Positions 30,739 through 43,611 of a DNA stretch of 64,000 nucleotides are shown piece by piece. Made by a program: the position numbers and the translations under genes. A model generated the notes under the pieces. The model was not told the origin of the DNA and ran no database searches. It was given only the letters and a program-made list of their open reading frames with translations. Source of the DNA: Anodontia alba (taxonomy: Eukaryota > Mollusca > Bivalvia > Lucinida > Lucinidae); NCBI GenBank assembly GCA_964016985.1, contig OZ024826.1:2967552-3031551 (forward strand), in the 5' to 3' direction. Numbering within the stretch: position 1 is the stretch's first letter; each line of letters starts with the position of its first letter.

Positions 30739-30946
30739 TAACCCTTGTCCTGCTGAACCTGGATATACCCTGCATTTGCAAACAGTGTAGATCCAGATCA
30801 GTTGGCTTCTGAAGCCAACTGATCTGGATCTGCACTGTTTTGACATTATGTGAATTTATAGCAGTAATCCGGATCAAGTAATCTGATTGGCTGTAAATTA
30901 GAAGTGGGCATGTCATCTTAATCTATTCAGCAGGACAAGGGTTAAA
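30739..30946. mobile_element. MITE, CCTTGTCCTGCTGAACCTGGATATAC family
   Basis: Core 'gatccagatcagttggcttctgaagccaactgatctggatc' is a perfect stem; ends 'aacccttgtcctgctgaa' and 'ttcagcaggacaagggttaa' are inverted. Confidence 0.85.
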
Positions 30947-31280
30947 TTATGAAATAAAGTTTTCTTCCTGACAGAAACTACTGTGGTTTTTTCAAGCAAA
31001 TATAGGTCCGGAGAAGAAGCTATATACACAATTATAGAGAAAAAATATTACTACAAATATTATTTATTAAGGCCTCATTTAATTAAGGCTCTGTGACATC
31101 ATAAAGATTCATTAGATATTCTAAATGCGAGTGCCCCCAAAAAAGCAATTTTGAAATTTTTATACCTCAATTTTTTTTTTATTTTTCCATCTGATTTTGA
31201 TCAAATTTGCATCATGGTTTGTCAAATTCTTTCATATCAGATGGGTTCTTTGCCAATATTGCTTCCCTTTAAATGTTTTA

Positions 31281-31285
<5 letters not shown>

Positions 31286-31354
<69 letters not shown>
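31286..31354. repeat. (TG)n microsatellite
   Basis: About 34 uninterrupted TG units. Polymorphism is likely. Confidence 0.97.
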
Positions 31355-31357
<3 letters not shown>

Positions 31358-31395
31358 CTTTGTTGATTAATGACTATGTCCCTGAATTTATATAT

Positions 31396-31536
31396 AATAA
31401 CATAGTAAATGCAAATGCAAAAGCTACTCACATTTTTTTCAGCAAAAATATTAGCGTATATTAATCCATATTTAATGATTAAAGTTTTAACGATACGTTA
31501 ACTAACAACATTGTTAGTTTTGAACAACAGGGCCCA
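31396..31536. mobile_element. truncated hairpin MITE, GGGCCC family
   Basis: Right half only: 'gcaaaagctactcacattttt' through 'ttttgaacaacagggccc'. The left half is missing. Confidence 0.7.
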
Positions 31537-31765
31537 GATATTTTTCTTATTTTTCCACAAAAACATTTATTGTGGTTACTCATTAGAAGCATCTAGGTGA
31601 GGTGCTTCTAATGAGTGCCACAACATATGTTTTAATGGAGAAATAAGAAAAAGATAATGTGGCTACCCCTCTTATCTGGAAATATTACCATGTAAGCTAA
31701 AAATGTGTTACAGACTTAAACATTCATATAGTATGTAGAAAAAAATATTACATTTTTGGGTTTGC

Positions 31766-32068
31766 CAGCCTCGGTGGCTCAGTTGGATGCGCCGTCCGAC
31801 TGGAGACCAGGAGGTCGCGGGTTCAACCCCCGCCGCGGTCGGCAACATTCTTTCGTGGAGATTGATCATGAAATTTTTTTCTGCGGTCATTCTCTCCCTT
31901 TCCGCTGATTCAAGAAGGGCAGTTGTCAGTTTCTGGCGAAAGAATGTGCACAATACTGGTTAACCCCTTAGAGAACTAAGCCTGCCCAGTAAACGTGTGG
32001 TTAGGTAAACTGACCGCGCTCGACATGACCCCATTGGGTTGACTGGACCGTAAAACCTCAACACAAAC
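31766..32068 (+). mobile_element. tRNA-SINE family 1, plus orientation
   Basis: Starts gcctcggtggctcagttgga, ends cctcaacacaaaca. Target duplication tacatttttgggt on both sides. Full length. Confidence 0.88.
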
Positions 32069-32744
32069 AATACATTTTTGGGTCCTTGAATGGACTATAT
32101 TCAGGAGCATGTTATAATGAGCTTTATGAAGAGAATGCAGTGTTTATATATTTATGAATGACTTGGTATTTTGAAAGAAGTATTTGAGCATTGAAAGCAT
32201 TGAAGGAGAATCATCTTTAACATTTAGCACACTAGGGCAGATTCAGCAGATTACAAATTTATGATAGTTTTCTTATTTTTCTGAGTAAATAGGCTTTGAC
32301 ACTGCATGTAAATTGTCTCCTCTAGGAGACAACTTACATGCAATATCAAAGCCTATTTTCTGAGAAAAATATTTCAAAATGTCATCTACTGAAACTTTTA
32401 TCCAGCATGCTAAGTGTTAAGTAATACTTGAAGTTATCATTTTAAAGAGCTTAAGTTGAAAACAATTTTCACTTTATAGATTGGTTAGGCCTAAAATAAA
32501 AAAGGTGTATGTTTCAGGTTACCCAACTGTGCCTAATTTTTCACCATCAACACTAAAGTTTTTTAAGGATTTTTTTTTTGGAATTTTCCTGTTCAGCCAT
32601 ATTGTTTTCCTATTAAATCCATACAATAAGTTTTAACAAAATGGAAATATTTCCATCTTATGGTCCCTATCTTAAAATCCTGTGTATCCTGAAGCACATA
32701 TAATTTTATTTGGCCTATTGTTATTATGTTCTTTTGTGATCAGT

Positions 32745-32951
32745 AAACCCTAGTCCTGCTGAACGCGGATATGCCTTGACTTTGCAAACAGTGTAGATCC
32801 AGATCAGTTGGCTTCTGAAGAAGCCAACTGATCTGGATCTACACTGCTTTGCATTGTGAATTTGTATCAACAATTTGGATCAGGCAATCTGATTGGCTGA
32901 AAAGTAAAAGTGGGTGTGGCATCTTAATTTATTCAGCATGGCAAGGGTTCA
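32745..32951. mobile_element. MITE, TCCTGCTGAACGCGGATATGC family
   Basis: Core gatccagatcagttggcttctgaagaagccaactgatctggatc; tail 'attcagcatggcaagggtt'. Confidence 0.8.
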
Positions 32952-33142
32952 ACTCTTACAGCAAACAGTTATAATAATAGTTCTTATATTTATATTTCAT
33001 AATAAGCATATCATTTTATCAAATTGTATTTTTACTGTTCCGTCCGTGAGCATTCACACTGTTTATATATAAAGGACCAAGCAGTCATCTTTTTTTCTAT
33101 ATTTGTGGTACTGTGATAGATTATTTTTTTTTGTGTATATAT

Positions 33143-33332
33143 TTTAAGCCTTAAAATGCTTCAGAATTATAGCAGACATTCTGGAATATTTCTTTTTTAT
33201 TTTTCTGAGAAAGTAAGGCTTGACATTCCATATGAATTATCATGTGAATTGTCTGCTGGCTGAGAAAACTAAAAACCAAATACTTACCAATGTTATCTGC
33301 AGCAGTTATTTTAATTGGCAATTTAAGTGTTA
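33143..33332. mobile_element. degenerate hairpin MITE, CTTTAAGGGTTAA-like
   Basis: Ends 'aagccttaaaatgcttcagaattatagcagaca' and 'gcaatttaagtgtta' with a weak palindromic middle. Confidence 0.5.
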
Positions 33333-35281
33333 AAGAAATAGTGAAATATTTAACAAGGTGAGCTGGTGTCAAACTAAAGCTATTTTAGATGTTCTAAAAC
33401 TTTGAACAGCTAAATCTTACTTTACAAAGAAAAACCTTTAATTTTACAAAGGATGGCAAGTATATAGTCATCCTTTGCAAAATTGGTTTCTTCTAGTTGT
33501 TGAGGAGAGATTATTTTCTTTTTTCATTCAAGTTTTAGAATATTTACTAAATGTATATGAGCCAGCACATGACAAAATCTAGTACAAGACCAGCGAAAAC
33601 TCGGATCAGCCTGCACATCCACACAGTCTGATCAGTCTTTGCTGATTGCATGTGCCTTCTACAGCTGCCAGGCTATCCAGAGGGATAAACAAGAATCCTT
33701 GCCATACTGGGTGGATGAGCCACTGTTTCATACAGGCTAATCTGAGACTTTGCTAGTTACACTAACGTTATTGAAGGTTCTGTCGTGCACCCATACAGGC
33801 TGGTAATGTTGGTTTCCTACAGTGTGTCTGAAGGAGAATGTTGGCTCCTTCAAGGGAAATATTTCGGACATGGAAATATTTACATCCCTTCTCATATGGG
33901 GGATACTCTTAAAGGATACACCTTGAGATTTAGCCACCATTTTTCAATGGGAGATAACATTTACAAACAGAAAAAATTGTGTCCATAGTATTTAGATTTT
34001 TTCAAAATGGGGACAGTTCTAAAAGTCTGGGAGCAAATTCTCTTCTTTAAGACTAACACTCAATGAAAAAGGTGGTAAATATTAGCATATTAGAGTTATT
34101 TCCCTTGAAATAAATCTCCCTCAGGTGGTTGTACCATATTTACCCCAAGTGAATATTCAGACACCTCAACTCCTTACCATACTTGTTCTACAAGTTGAAA
34201 AAGTACAATTTACTACACGATGTTGTGTCTAAAAATTGCTGGATGAGTTGCAAACAATGTGGACCCTGATGAGATGCCACATTCTGCGGCATCTCATCTG
34301 GGTCTACTCTATTTGCTCAGGCATGTCTGTCCAAATACATCTGGTAAATATGGTAATACAAGTTCTGCCATGTTGTAATGGTTTTCAATGGTATACATTG
34401 TTGAATATGACATTTTTGGTATTTCTTTCTGAGCTTGAAATGTTTAAAGTATACTTTATATAGAGTTTATTTGTATGAATTTTAAAATACCTGTGATATT
34501 AGTGTTCATGAAATCTCAGAATATTCATACATGTATAATTGAAGAAATATGTTGTGTAAATATTCTCATAAATATTTGTTACATTATTTAAATCAGTCTG
34601 TAATAGACCATTTAGCTCACCTGTGCTCCTGGCTTAGCAGCATTCTTGCTCACCTGAGCCTGAATGTTTTTATTATTGTTAATGATTTTCTTTATTGTTG
34701 TTGTTATTTTGTAGGATTTAAATGTTTATATTTCTAATATGTGCCTACAACTTTGTATGATTATACTTCTAATATGAGTCTGCAGTTTCAGTATAAATAT
34801 TATGTTTGTGTTTTGTTCCTGTGACTGTAGTTTCAGTTGTATCGCACTTGTGATCAGATACACATTTCAGCTCACATAGCTAATATGAGTGTGTCACATA
34901 GGCTCATATTAAACAATATACCATATTCGACCAAATTAGCGCACTGGGCGCTAGAGATTTTCAAAAATACTTGTGGTAAAATAAAGGTACTCTTTGAACA
35001 AAAATCAGCGAAGGACTGATTAAATGGTGTTAATGCAATGTTTTTTTGTTTTTTTTTTTTCTTTATGAAAAGCATATGTTGTGGGTACTCTTTTGAATTG
35101 CATCAACAAGGTGATGCAATTCAAATGAGTACCCACAACATATGCCTTTGTAAAGTAGTAGACAAAAAGTCTAAAGGCTATGGACTTGCTTGCCTGTGCG
35201 CTTACAGGGGTGTGTGCAGTAATAAGGTCAAATACAGTATTTACTGATTGTTTGTTAGACTGAGAATTGTGTTAGAAATCA

Positions 35282-35507
35282 GGGACCAGTTGTTCAAAGC
35301 TAACGATGTCGTTAGTTAATGATTCGTTAAAATTTACATCGAGTGATACGCAAATATGCTGAAATTTTTTGCTGAAAAAATGTGAGTAGCTACATTTTTT
35401 CAGCAAAAAATGTCAGAATATTGTGTATTGAATCCGCTAAAACAGTTAACGAAATGACCCTTAATGAGCTTGTTAAGCTAACGACGCTTTGAACAACCGG
35501 GCCCAGC
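35282..35507. mobile_element. hairpin MITE, GGGCCCAGTTGTTCAAA family
   Basis: Inverted ends 'ggaccagttgttcaaagctaacgatg' and 'gctaacgacgctttgaacaaccgggcc'. Confidence 0.8.
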
Positions 35508-36185
35508 TTTACATCCAATACTTATGAACTGTACTGATTAAATTATCACAAAATTGTTTCAGTAAGACTATTGAAGCCCAACTATTTATGGTCTGGTTAA
35601 TGTTTTAAAATTTTGCACAATTTATTCCATACTGTTTTGAACCAAAGGTTATTTTTTAGGCAATTGTTTCTTAAAATACTTAGTGGAATTGCAAACAGTG
35701 TAGACCCTGATCAAGCTGCTCCTGAAGGAGAAGTAGTCTTATCTGGGTATGCACTGTTTGCATATGTCATTTTGTCAGACACTTTGGTATACAAGACTTT
35801 ACGACATTTCCTGTAAAATACAGTGTCTGTTTCTGCAGAAAATTAAGTTTGTTGTGTAAGTTGTCTGAGGAGATTGCTTCAGTGAAATGAAAACATTTTA
35901 AATATCTTCTCCATTTCAATATAAATGCTGGATGAGTGGCAAACATTGTAGAACCTGATCAGATGCCCATTCCGATTTGGGTATAACTCTGTGTGTCCCA
36001 ATCCTTAGGTCTTTAAATACATAATACTTTATTTTCAGGGAAATTCTCTGTCTAGAAATATTTTTGTGAATATAAGGGTACAATGAATGAGTACATTTTA
36101 ATGCATGGGTTGTTATATGCTGAGTTGCATTGCATTGGGAGAAAATAATATGACCTTGATTAGACTGCAAAAATGAGTAGTTATA

Positions 36186-36310
36186 AAATTTTTCCATGCT
36201 CAGCTGAGCTGAGCATGAAATTTTCTCCGCTAATAAATATGAAAATGCCAGAAATAGCTGGCATTTTCATAATTATCAGCAGAGAAATTTTCATGCTCAG
36301 TTATATTTAG
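36186..36310. mobile_element. hairpin MITE, TTTTCATGCTCAGCTGAG family
   Basis: 'aaatttttccatgctcagctgagctgagcatgaaattttctc' followed by the stem 'gaaaatgccagaaatagctggcattttc'. Relatives: 56650-56882 and 61311-61537. Confidence 0.75.
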
Positions 36311-36605
36311 CAAGCAAGACTTTGCAATTGTTAATAATTTTAGATTTTTTAGCAGGATTAATTTCATACTGAACTGAATTGAGATAAAACAGTTTTATAG
36401 CCTCAGGGCCTGATTTGGACCCTTTTTGTTTGTATATGTCATGTAAGTGCCTTTTTCTCATGTTGAATCTCAAGTGGCCTTACCAAAGTGGTAGGAATCC
36501 AATCTCTTACTGGTTAGGCAGACTGGATACACCTAGAGCTTTTGCTGTCTTTTTATTTTGCAAGGAGACAACTTTAGTGATGTCTTATTCACTCTACTGG
36601 ACATC

Positions 36606-36849
36606 TGAGCCCATTTGTTCAAAGCATTGTTAGCTGAACAAGCTCGTTAGTGGTCAGAATGTTAACTGTTATAATAAGTACAATATCAAATTCACAGGTA
36701 TCTTTACTGAAAAAATGTGAGTAGCTTTTGCAAATGCAGCTACTCACATTTTTTCAGCAAAAATGTTAGCGTATATGTCATATTTAATGATCAAAGTTTT
36801 AACGATATGTTAACTAACAACATCATTAGTTTTGAACAACTGGGCCCTG
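36606..36849. mobile_element. hairpin MITE, GGGCCC family
   Basis: Ends 'tgagcccatttgttcaaag' and 'tttgaacaactgggccctga'; core 'tgtgagtagcttttgcaaatgcagctactcaca'. An open frame at 36717-37148 is its shadow. Confidence 0.75.
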
Positions 36850-37343
36850 AACTCCTTACCATACTTGTCCTAGAATTTGTAAAGTCTGTTTCACTACCTG
36901 TTGATGTGTTTAAAATATTTCTGGATGAGTGGCAAACAGTGTTGACCCTGATCAGACACCACATTCTACGGCATCTGATCTGGGTGCACACTGATTGCTT
37001 ATGCCTGTCTTTCCCTATACTTAGGGCATTATGGTATTGTTCAAGTCTTTTAGCTCAACCAAAGTTATTTAGGAATTTAGAAAGGATTAAAAACTTCATC
37101 TGTACTTTTTGTTGTCATTTTGTCTTTTTTCTGTCCAGAACATCCTAAAAGTACCACAGAGGATTATTCAGTTAAGACATAAGACAAATTTTATTTCAAA
37201 TTTGTTTTCCTAACTAATTTAATAAAATTTGTTTTATGTCTTGTTAATATCAGCTTGACTTTTTCTTTGCAGAACATCCTACAAATATTTTATGGCATTA
37301 GTCAGTTGATAATGCAAACACCACAACACAAAAGACAGTAAAA

Positions 37344-37585
37344 TCGAGGGTTGAGCGCAAGACTGTAGTAACTCAAACATATTTTTTAAACCCTTGTTTA
37401 GGGGCAACTTGGACCCCTTTGTAAACAATGCAAATTTAGGTGCCATTGCTCATATGAGCAATGGCACCTAATTTTCATTGTTTACAGAAAGAAATGTTGT
37501 AATCTTCATAACGCCTTCATGGTGAGGAGATTAGGTTTGGGGAAAACCAACCATCTGACACGCCAGTCTTGCGCTCAACCCTCGA
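37344..37585. mobile_element. foldback element, TIR TCGAGGGTTGAGCGCAAGACT (copy 1)
   Basis: Inverted ends tcgagggttgagcgcaagact and cagtcttgcgctcaaccctcga, with the central stem 'taggtgccattgctcatatgagcaatggcaccta'. The second copy, at 60364-60609, lies in the opposite orientation. Confidence 0.85.
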
Positions 37586-37593
37586 AGGGAGCC

Positions 37594-37897
37594 GGCCTCG
37601 GTGGCTCAGTTGGATGCGCCGTCTGACTGGAGACCAGGAGGTCGCGGGTTCAACCCCCGCCGAGGTCGGCAACATTCTTTCGTGGAGATTGATCATGAAA
37701 TATTTTCTACGGTCATTCTCTCCCTTCCGCTGATTCAAGAAGGGCAGTTGTCAGTTTCTGGCAAAAGAATGTGCACAATACTGGTTAACCGCTTAGAGGA
37801 CTAAGCCTGCCCAGTAAACGTGTGATTAGGTAAACTGACCGCGCTCGACATGACCCCATTGGGTTGACTGGGCCGTAAAACCTCAACACAAACAAAA
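37594..37897 (+). mobile_element. tRNA-SINE family 1, first of a tandem pair
   Basis: Full length from ggcctcggtggctcagttgg to cctcaacacaaacaaaaa. Preceded by 'ccctcgaagggagcc'. Confidence 0.88.
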
Positions 37898-37913
37898 ACC
37901 CTCGAAGGGAGCC

Positions 37914-38213
37914 GGCCTCGGTGGCTCAGTTGGATGCGCCGTCCGACTGGAGACCAGGAGGTCGCGGGTTCAACCCCCGCCGAGGTCGGCAACATTCTTT
38001 CGTGGAGATGATCATGAAATATTTTCTACGGTCATTCCCTTCCGCTGATTCAAGAAGGGCAGTTGTCAGTTTCTGGCGAAAGAATGCGCACAATACTGGT
38101 TAACCGCTTAGAGGACTAAGCCTGCCTAGTAAACGTGTGGTTAGGTAAACTGACCGCGCTCGACATGACCCCATTGGGTTGCCTGGGCCGTAAAACCTCA
38201 ACACAAACAAATA
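37914..38213 (+). mobile_element. tRNA-SINE family 1, second of a tandem pair
   Basis: Same unit, preceded by the same 15 bases ccctcgaagggagcc, and a few bases shorter within the body (missing 'ctct' near 38035 and one base near 38009). Confidence 0.88.
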
Positions 38214-38339
38214 CTGAGGTTTTGAACACAACCATAAAGAAGACCCACTTCATTTATTCAGAATACTGTAAACTCTATAATTCTGAACTTTGTATAATAA
38301 CAAGAAAAATGCCTGACTGCATTACGGATGGAATTTCCA

Positions 38340-38960
38340 AACAGGTTTGTCTCTCTTGCACTTGACACACCTACTGGTCCTTGTCTATACCTCTACTAAA
38401 TATTATCAAAATATTTAAAACCATTATGTGCACAAGAATTTGGCTTAGAAATTCATTTAGGGGAGATAACTAGAAAAAAGAACAAAGCAGTTGTCCTTGC
38501 ATATGACACTTGACCTGACATGTCCCTACCAAATATTATCAAATTATCTCAAACAGTATGGGAGTTATGGCCAGCACAAGATTTCGATTTCAGAGGGGAT
38601 AAGTACATAACGAGGAAAGTGAGCTTTGTCTCTCTTGCACATGACAGTTATGGGAGTGCTTAAGAATTTGGCTTGTAAATTCGTTCAAGGGAGATAAGAA
38701 AAAATAAAGCATGAGTATGCAACACTCTTACTTGACCTGATATATGGCCCTACCAAATATTATCAAATTATCTCAAACAGTATGGGAGTTATGGCCTGCA
38801 AAAGATTTTTGCTTCAGGGGAGATAAGTACACAACAAAGAAAGTGAGAGTTGTCTCTGTTGCATGCGACATGCTTACTTGTCCTCCTCTTCATCCCTATC
38901 AAATAGCAATTCACTGAAGAATAAAGACAGCATTCAAGTTTGAACAGGAGAAAAAAAAAA
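38340..38960. repeat. three degenerate ~240-bp tandem units
   Basis: Each has 'tcttgca', 'gacctgacat', 'ccctaccaaatattatcaaa' and 'gggagataag'. A fourth piece recurs at 41040-41170, on the far side of the nested elements, so the array was probably interrupted. Confidence 0.6.
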
Positions 38961-38964
38961 AAAA

Positions 38965-41013
38965 AAAAAGTTTGAACAAGAGAGCCTTGATGGCCATGTA
39001 AAGCTCACCTGAGTATCATAGCCCTTAGAGAACCTGACCTTGAACTGATCAAGGCAAACACTGACCAAAATTCATAATGATTATATTAACAAGTAAGACA
39101 ATGTAGCATGTCTGATGGACTGTGAAATAGAGGTAAAGATCAAATATGGATGACTACCCTCAAGAGGCCATGCTAAGATGTATGCATGTGCTAAGTATCA
39201 CTGGCTGTAGGAGCAATGGTTACTGAGAAACTGACCTAAACACAAACACTTCACAAACGCCAAATATCACCCTGTGAAACCAATAGTTGTTGAGAAACTG
39301 ACCTAAATGGAAAAAGTCACTGGACCATGAAACATATGTCATAAGTGACCCAGTTTCAAACTTCACCTAGAAATCAAGACAAACATTTAGAGCAAGATTT
39401 ATTACAATTAACATTTTGAGCAATATCCATGATATTTAAAAATAAAAACACCGCAAGCATAATACCCCGCCATACCAATTATTTGTTTATGTATTAAAGT
39501 TATCGTTGTGAAAATGTCTGGAAAGAAAATGATGGAGGGACAGATAACAATCCTAAACCAGATCTTGATAATATCAATGGACAGATAACAATCCTAAAGC
39601 AGATCTTGATAATATCAATGCATATAGCAAGTTTGGTTAAAAGGCCTTGTTATTAACTCAAGTTATCATCCAGAAATGAAAATATAGACGTGTCTAGGGC
39701 AGATAACTCCGTAAAAATTTGACGAAATTTGCCCATTAGCAGTTCCAAACCTGATCTTACTGTCAATACATATGGCAAGTTTGGTTAAAATCCCTTGTTA
39801 GTTACTCAAGTTATCATCCGGAAACGAAAACATGGGCGTATCTCGGGCAGATAACTCCGTAAAAAATTGAAGAAATTTGCCCATTAGTAATCCCAAACCA
39901 AATCTCCTTAATGTCAATGCATATAGCAAGTTTGATGAAAATCCCTTGTTATTTACTAAGTTATCTTCCGGAGACGAAAATATGGGCATGTCTCGGGCAG
40001 ATAACTCCGTAAAAATTTAAGGAAATTTGCCCATTAGCAATCGCAAACCAGATGTCATTAATGTCAATGCATATAGCAAGTTTGGTGAAAGTCCCTTGTT
40101 ATTTACTCAAGTTATAGTCCAGAAACGAATATATGGGCGTGTCTCGGGCAGAAAACTCCGTCAAAAATTGACGGAATTTGCCCATTAGCAATCCCAAACC
40201 AGATCTCCACAATATCAATGCACATACCAAGTTTGGTGAAAATCCATTGATGTTTACTCAAGTTATCATCCGGAAATGAAAAATGGACAGACGGACGGAC
40301 GAAGGACGGACGGACGGACACACAGACGACCAACGTGAAACCATAATAACCCGCCACTATTGTGTGGCGGGGTATAAAAAGTGACCTCTGGAGTGTTAAG
40401 GTTTTCCTTTGATTTGGTCTGGTGACCTAATTTTTGACCCCAAGTGACCCAGTTTTGGATTTGACCTAGAAATCATCAAGACAAAGATTTTGAGCAAGAT
40501 TCATGATGGTTGCTTCAAAAATATGACAGCTAGAGTGTTAAGGGCTTCCGTTGATTTGGCCCAGTGACTTAGTTTTTAACCCCAAGTAACCCAGTTTTGA
40601 ACTTGACCTAGAAATCATCAAGACAAACATTTTAAGCAAGATTCATGATGACTGCTTCAAAAATGTAACCCCTAGAGTGTTAACAAGGTTTTTCTGATTT
40701 GGCCTGGTGACTTAGTTTTTGACCCCAAGTGATCCAGTTTCGAACTTAACCTGGAAATCATCAAGACAAACATTTTGCACCAAAGTCATGATGATTATTT
40801 CAAAAATGTTACATCTGGAGTGATAAAAAGGTTTTCCTTTGATTTGGCCTGGTGACCTAGTTTTTTACCCCAAGTGACCCAGTTTGAACTTGACCAAGAT
40901 TTCATAGGGGCAAACATTCTGAGCAAGTTTCATCAAGATTGGGTAACTGATGATGAATAACTGAGAGAGGGTGATCAAATAGCTCACCCTGAGCTTTGCT
41001 CAGGTGGGCTAAA
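38965..41013 (-). repeat. dispersed repeat with AGCTCACCTGAG-type head, split by a nested element
   Basis: One end 'gagagccttgatggccatgtaaagctcacctgag', the other 'gagctcaccctgagctttgctcaggtgggctaaaaa', the mirror of the heads at 3602 and 24226. Inside are four ~165-bp blocks ('tttgacc/aaccccaagtgacccagtttt...'). The nested element 39455-40378 sits within. Confidence 0.7.
39455..40378. mobile_element. nested element, TIR ATACCCCGCCA
   Basis: Ends ataccccgccataccaatta and ttgtgtggcggggtataaaa are inverted. The body has about five ~148-bp repeats ('gggcagataactccgtaaaaatttga... cccattagcaatcccaaacc') and a GGAC tract (40287-40325). Younger than its host repeat. Confidence 0.75.
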
Positions 41014-41266
41014 AAGGTAACCAAAAGGTAAACCTCGGACATCAGGGGAGATAAGTACATAACAAAGAGCGAGTTATCTCTTGCACCCGACAAGCCAACT
41101 GGTCCTCCGCTTCATCCCTACCAAATATATGAAAGCAGTCTACTGAAGAATAAAGGTAACATAAAACTTTGAAAAAAGGTTGACCAAAGGATAAACCTTG
41201 GACGATGCCCAATGCCTGACCTGACATTTCTATTTTAATGGCCAGATTTTTTAAACTACCCAAAAA

Positions 41267-41330
41267 TGTGTGTGTGTGTGTGTGTGTGTGTGTTGGGGAG
41301 TGGGGGGGGGGGGGGGGGGGGAGGGGGGGT
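41267..41330. repeat. (TG)n then poly(G) simple repeat
   Basis: About 12 TG units followed by long G runs with a few interruptions. Confidence 0.95.
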
Positions 41331-42469
41331 GGTGAATCAAAAATTAGGAGTTTAAGGCATCATTTATTCAGAATTCTATTAACTCCACAATTCTCTACTT
41401 TTGATTGTGGCTTTCTTTGGTAACTTTGCCAATACTTTTCATTGAAGAAGATGTGAAGGGGAGGGGTATTTAAGAATATGAAAATTACAAGCTTCACTAT
41501 GAAAATATTTTATTCTTAAATAGTTGTATACAAAGTATGTTACATAATAAATTAGTACTAATATTTTTCTACATTATATACATGTTCATCTCTCATGTAC
41601 ATGCATACTGGTATTTATGGAAACTACATTTAACACCTGGTTTAAAGGGTCGTCCAGACCTAGGGATAACAAATGGCAAACACCATACAAAAAAAGGTGT
41701 TAATTTGTATGCAACAGTTATAACCCTAGATATCTGGACACCAGATTTCTTGCCCTAAAAATTCAGCCACTGGACTACCTAATAACATGTCTAAATTATA
41801 CTGACTGGATGGCAAACATTGTAGACCCTGATCAAACTCCTTAGAAGCAGTTTAATCTGGGTCTACACTGTTTGCTTAAGCCTCTGTCTGAATATTTAGG
41901 GTAAATATGGTAGGCTCAGATCATTCTGCAAATCAGAACAACAAATGTGGGTTTTCCTTGTATACATACAAGAGGTGTCCAGCAAAGAAATCAGAGTCGA
42001 TCTTAGACCAAAGTGAGTGAAATTTGGTGCAATGATTAAATGACATCATTCTGTCTTTGAATGGACATCCTACAGTATCTGCTGTACTCTGTCTTCAGGC
42101 AAAATTAGAATAGTACTCATTGGCTACATGCAGTTTGCTAGAGATTAATGACATAGAACATGTATCACAAACATCATGACTAGAAAAATGACAAAAAAAC
42201 TACAGCTGTCAACGAAAATGAAACACAACAAAAACTGAAGAAAGCTTGTTTAACTCTGTACTGTATTTAACTGACTTACCATATTTACTCTAAACATTTG
42301 CACATGGTTACTCATTACCATATTTGTCCTTGTATTTGAATATACCCATTTTGCTACCTGTAGATGTGTTTTTTACTGAATGTGCCTAAAAATTACTGGA
42401 TGAAGAGCAAATACTGTATTCAGACATCTCCTCCTAAAATTTGTACCAAAATTTGAATACGACCATTTT

Positions 42470-42620
42470 GCCTCCCATTGACGTGTATAAAATACTACTA
42501 GATGGGCAGCAAACAGTGTAGACCCTGATCAGATGCCGCATTCTGTGGCATATGATCAGGGTCTACACTGTTTGCTCAGACCTGTCTGTCCAAATACTTA
42601 CAGTAAATATAGTCATATAG
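42470..42620. mobile_element. hairpin MITE, AAACAGTGTAGACCCTGATCAGATGC family
   Basis: Core 'gcaaacagtgtagaccctgatcagatgccgcattctgtggcatatgatcagggtctacactgtttgc' is a near-perfect stem; flanks carry 'ttaccctaaatatt' type ends. Other members: 34205, 36905, 41795, 42895, 43120, 50080, 57305, 62040, 63740. Confidence 0.8.
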
Positions 42621-43299
42621 ACCCTTATCAACACTGAATGCTCAGGTCTGTCAGTCGCAAAACTTAGGAACATTAAAATGCTAGTGACAAACACCAAAAA
42701 AAATTTGTGTCCTCCATATTGTATTTACCCTAAATAGTTGATGTCAAGCCTGATCAAACAGTACATCATATCTAACTGCTTCTGAAATAGCATTTTGATC
42801 TGCCTTTACACCGTTTGCCACTGTATCATATGAATTTAGTAGACACATCATCATTTTGACAAAATGAAACATTCAAATTTAGGATTCTGTACTTTACAGT
42901 AAGTATTGAGACAGACCTGAGCAAACAGTGAAGACCCAGATGAGAACTTGCCTATTCTGCGGCATCTAATCAGGGTCTACACTGTTTGCCAGTCATCCAG
43001 CAGTTTAACCCATTGTAGACTGAATGAACTCACCCACACTATATATTGGAAGAGTCCAATTTCAAGTTTGAGTAGGTCAGGCTATGAGATTTAGCTATTC
43101 CTAGAGAAAATGGCTAAACTATTTGCAAACAGTGAAGACCCTGATCAGTGGCGTCTGATCTGGATCTGCACTGTTTGCCAATTACCCTTTTAGGGGTCTC
43201 CCGACTACAATGGGTTAAAAAAAAACAATGAGTAGTAAAATGGCCTTGTTTAATTTTTAGAACAAGTATAGTAAGGAGTTAACATGCCCAAATACTTAT

Positions 43300-43555
43300 G
43301 GTTGTTATTACCTAGCACTCCTACCTTCGATTATCTGCCTTGGCAGATTATGTAGAGCTTCTAGGTATATATGCAATCTCTGACAACTGCGTCAGGAAGT
43401 CGACTCTTTGGCTCAGTGGTTAGAGCATTGGATTTTTTCCGGACAGACAGGGTTTGAATCCCATGACAGGCGGGAAATTTGTTCAGCTATGCTTGATTCC
43501 TTTCTTATGACTTTCATGTCGTAAAATGGGGACTCGTCAGGGATTGGACCACTTC
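43300..43555 (+). mobile_element. tRNA-headed SINE, third type (copy 1)
   Basis: 'cctagcactcctaccttcgattatctgccttggcagattat' precedes a tRNA-like part 'tttggctcagtggttagagcattgg' and 'ggtttgaatcccatgacagg', ending 'gctatgcttgattcctttcttatgactttcatgtcgtaa'. Other copies follow at 43612-43830 and 49500-49722. Confidence 0.7.
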
Positions 43556-43611
43556 TTCAAAAATGGCTTCACATCATCATAAATGATGACTTCCTTGAAA
43601 AGAGGGAGTGT

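Noticed and set aside
31151..31464. Cys-Val repeat ORFs
   Set aside because: Produced by the (TG)n microsatellite at 31286-31354.
36717..37148. 143-aa ORF
   Set aside because: It runs through the core and arms of two hairpin MITEs and has no domain.
37601..37804. Proteins of the 'QLDAPSDWRPGGRGFNPRRG' type repeated at several sites
   Set aside because: These are translations of tRNA-SINE family 1 and appear at every SINE copy in either direction.
37594..38213. Functional tRNA genes suggested by A and B boxes
   Set aside because: The tRNA-like heads are followed by a conserved SINE body and have target duplications; acceptor stems are not intact.
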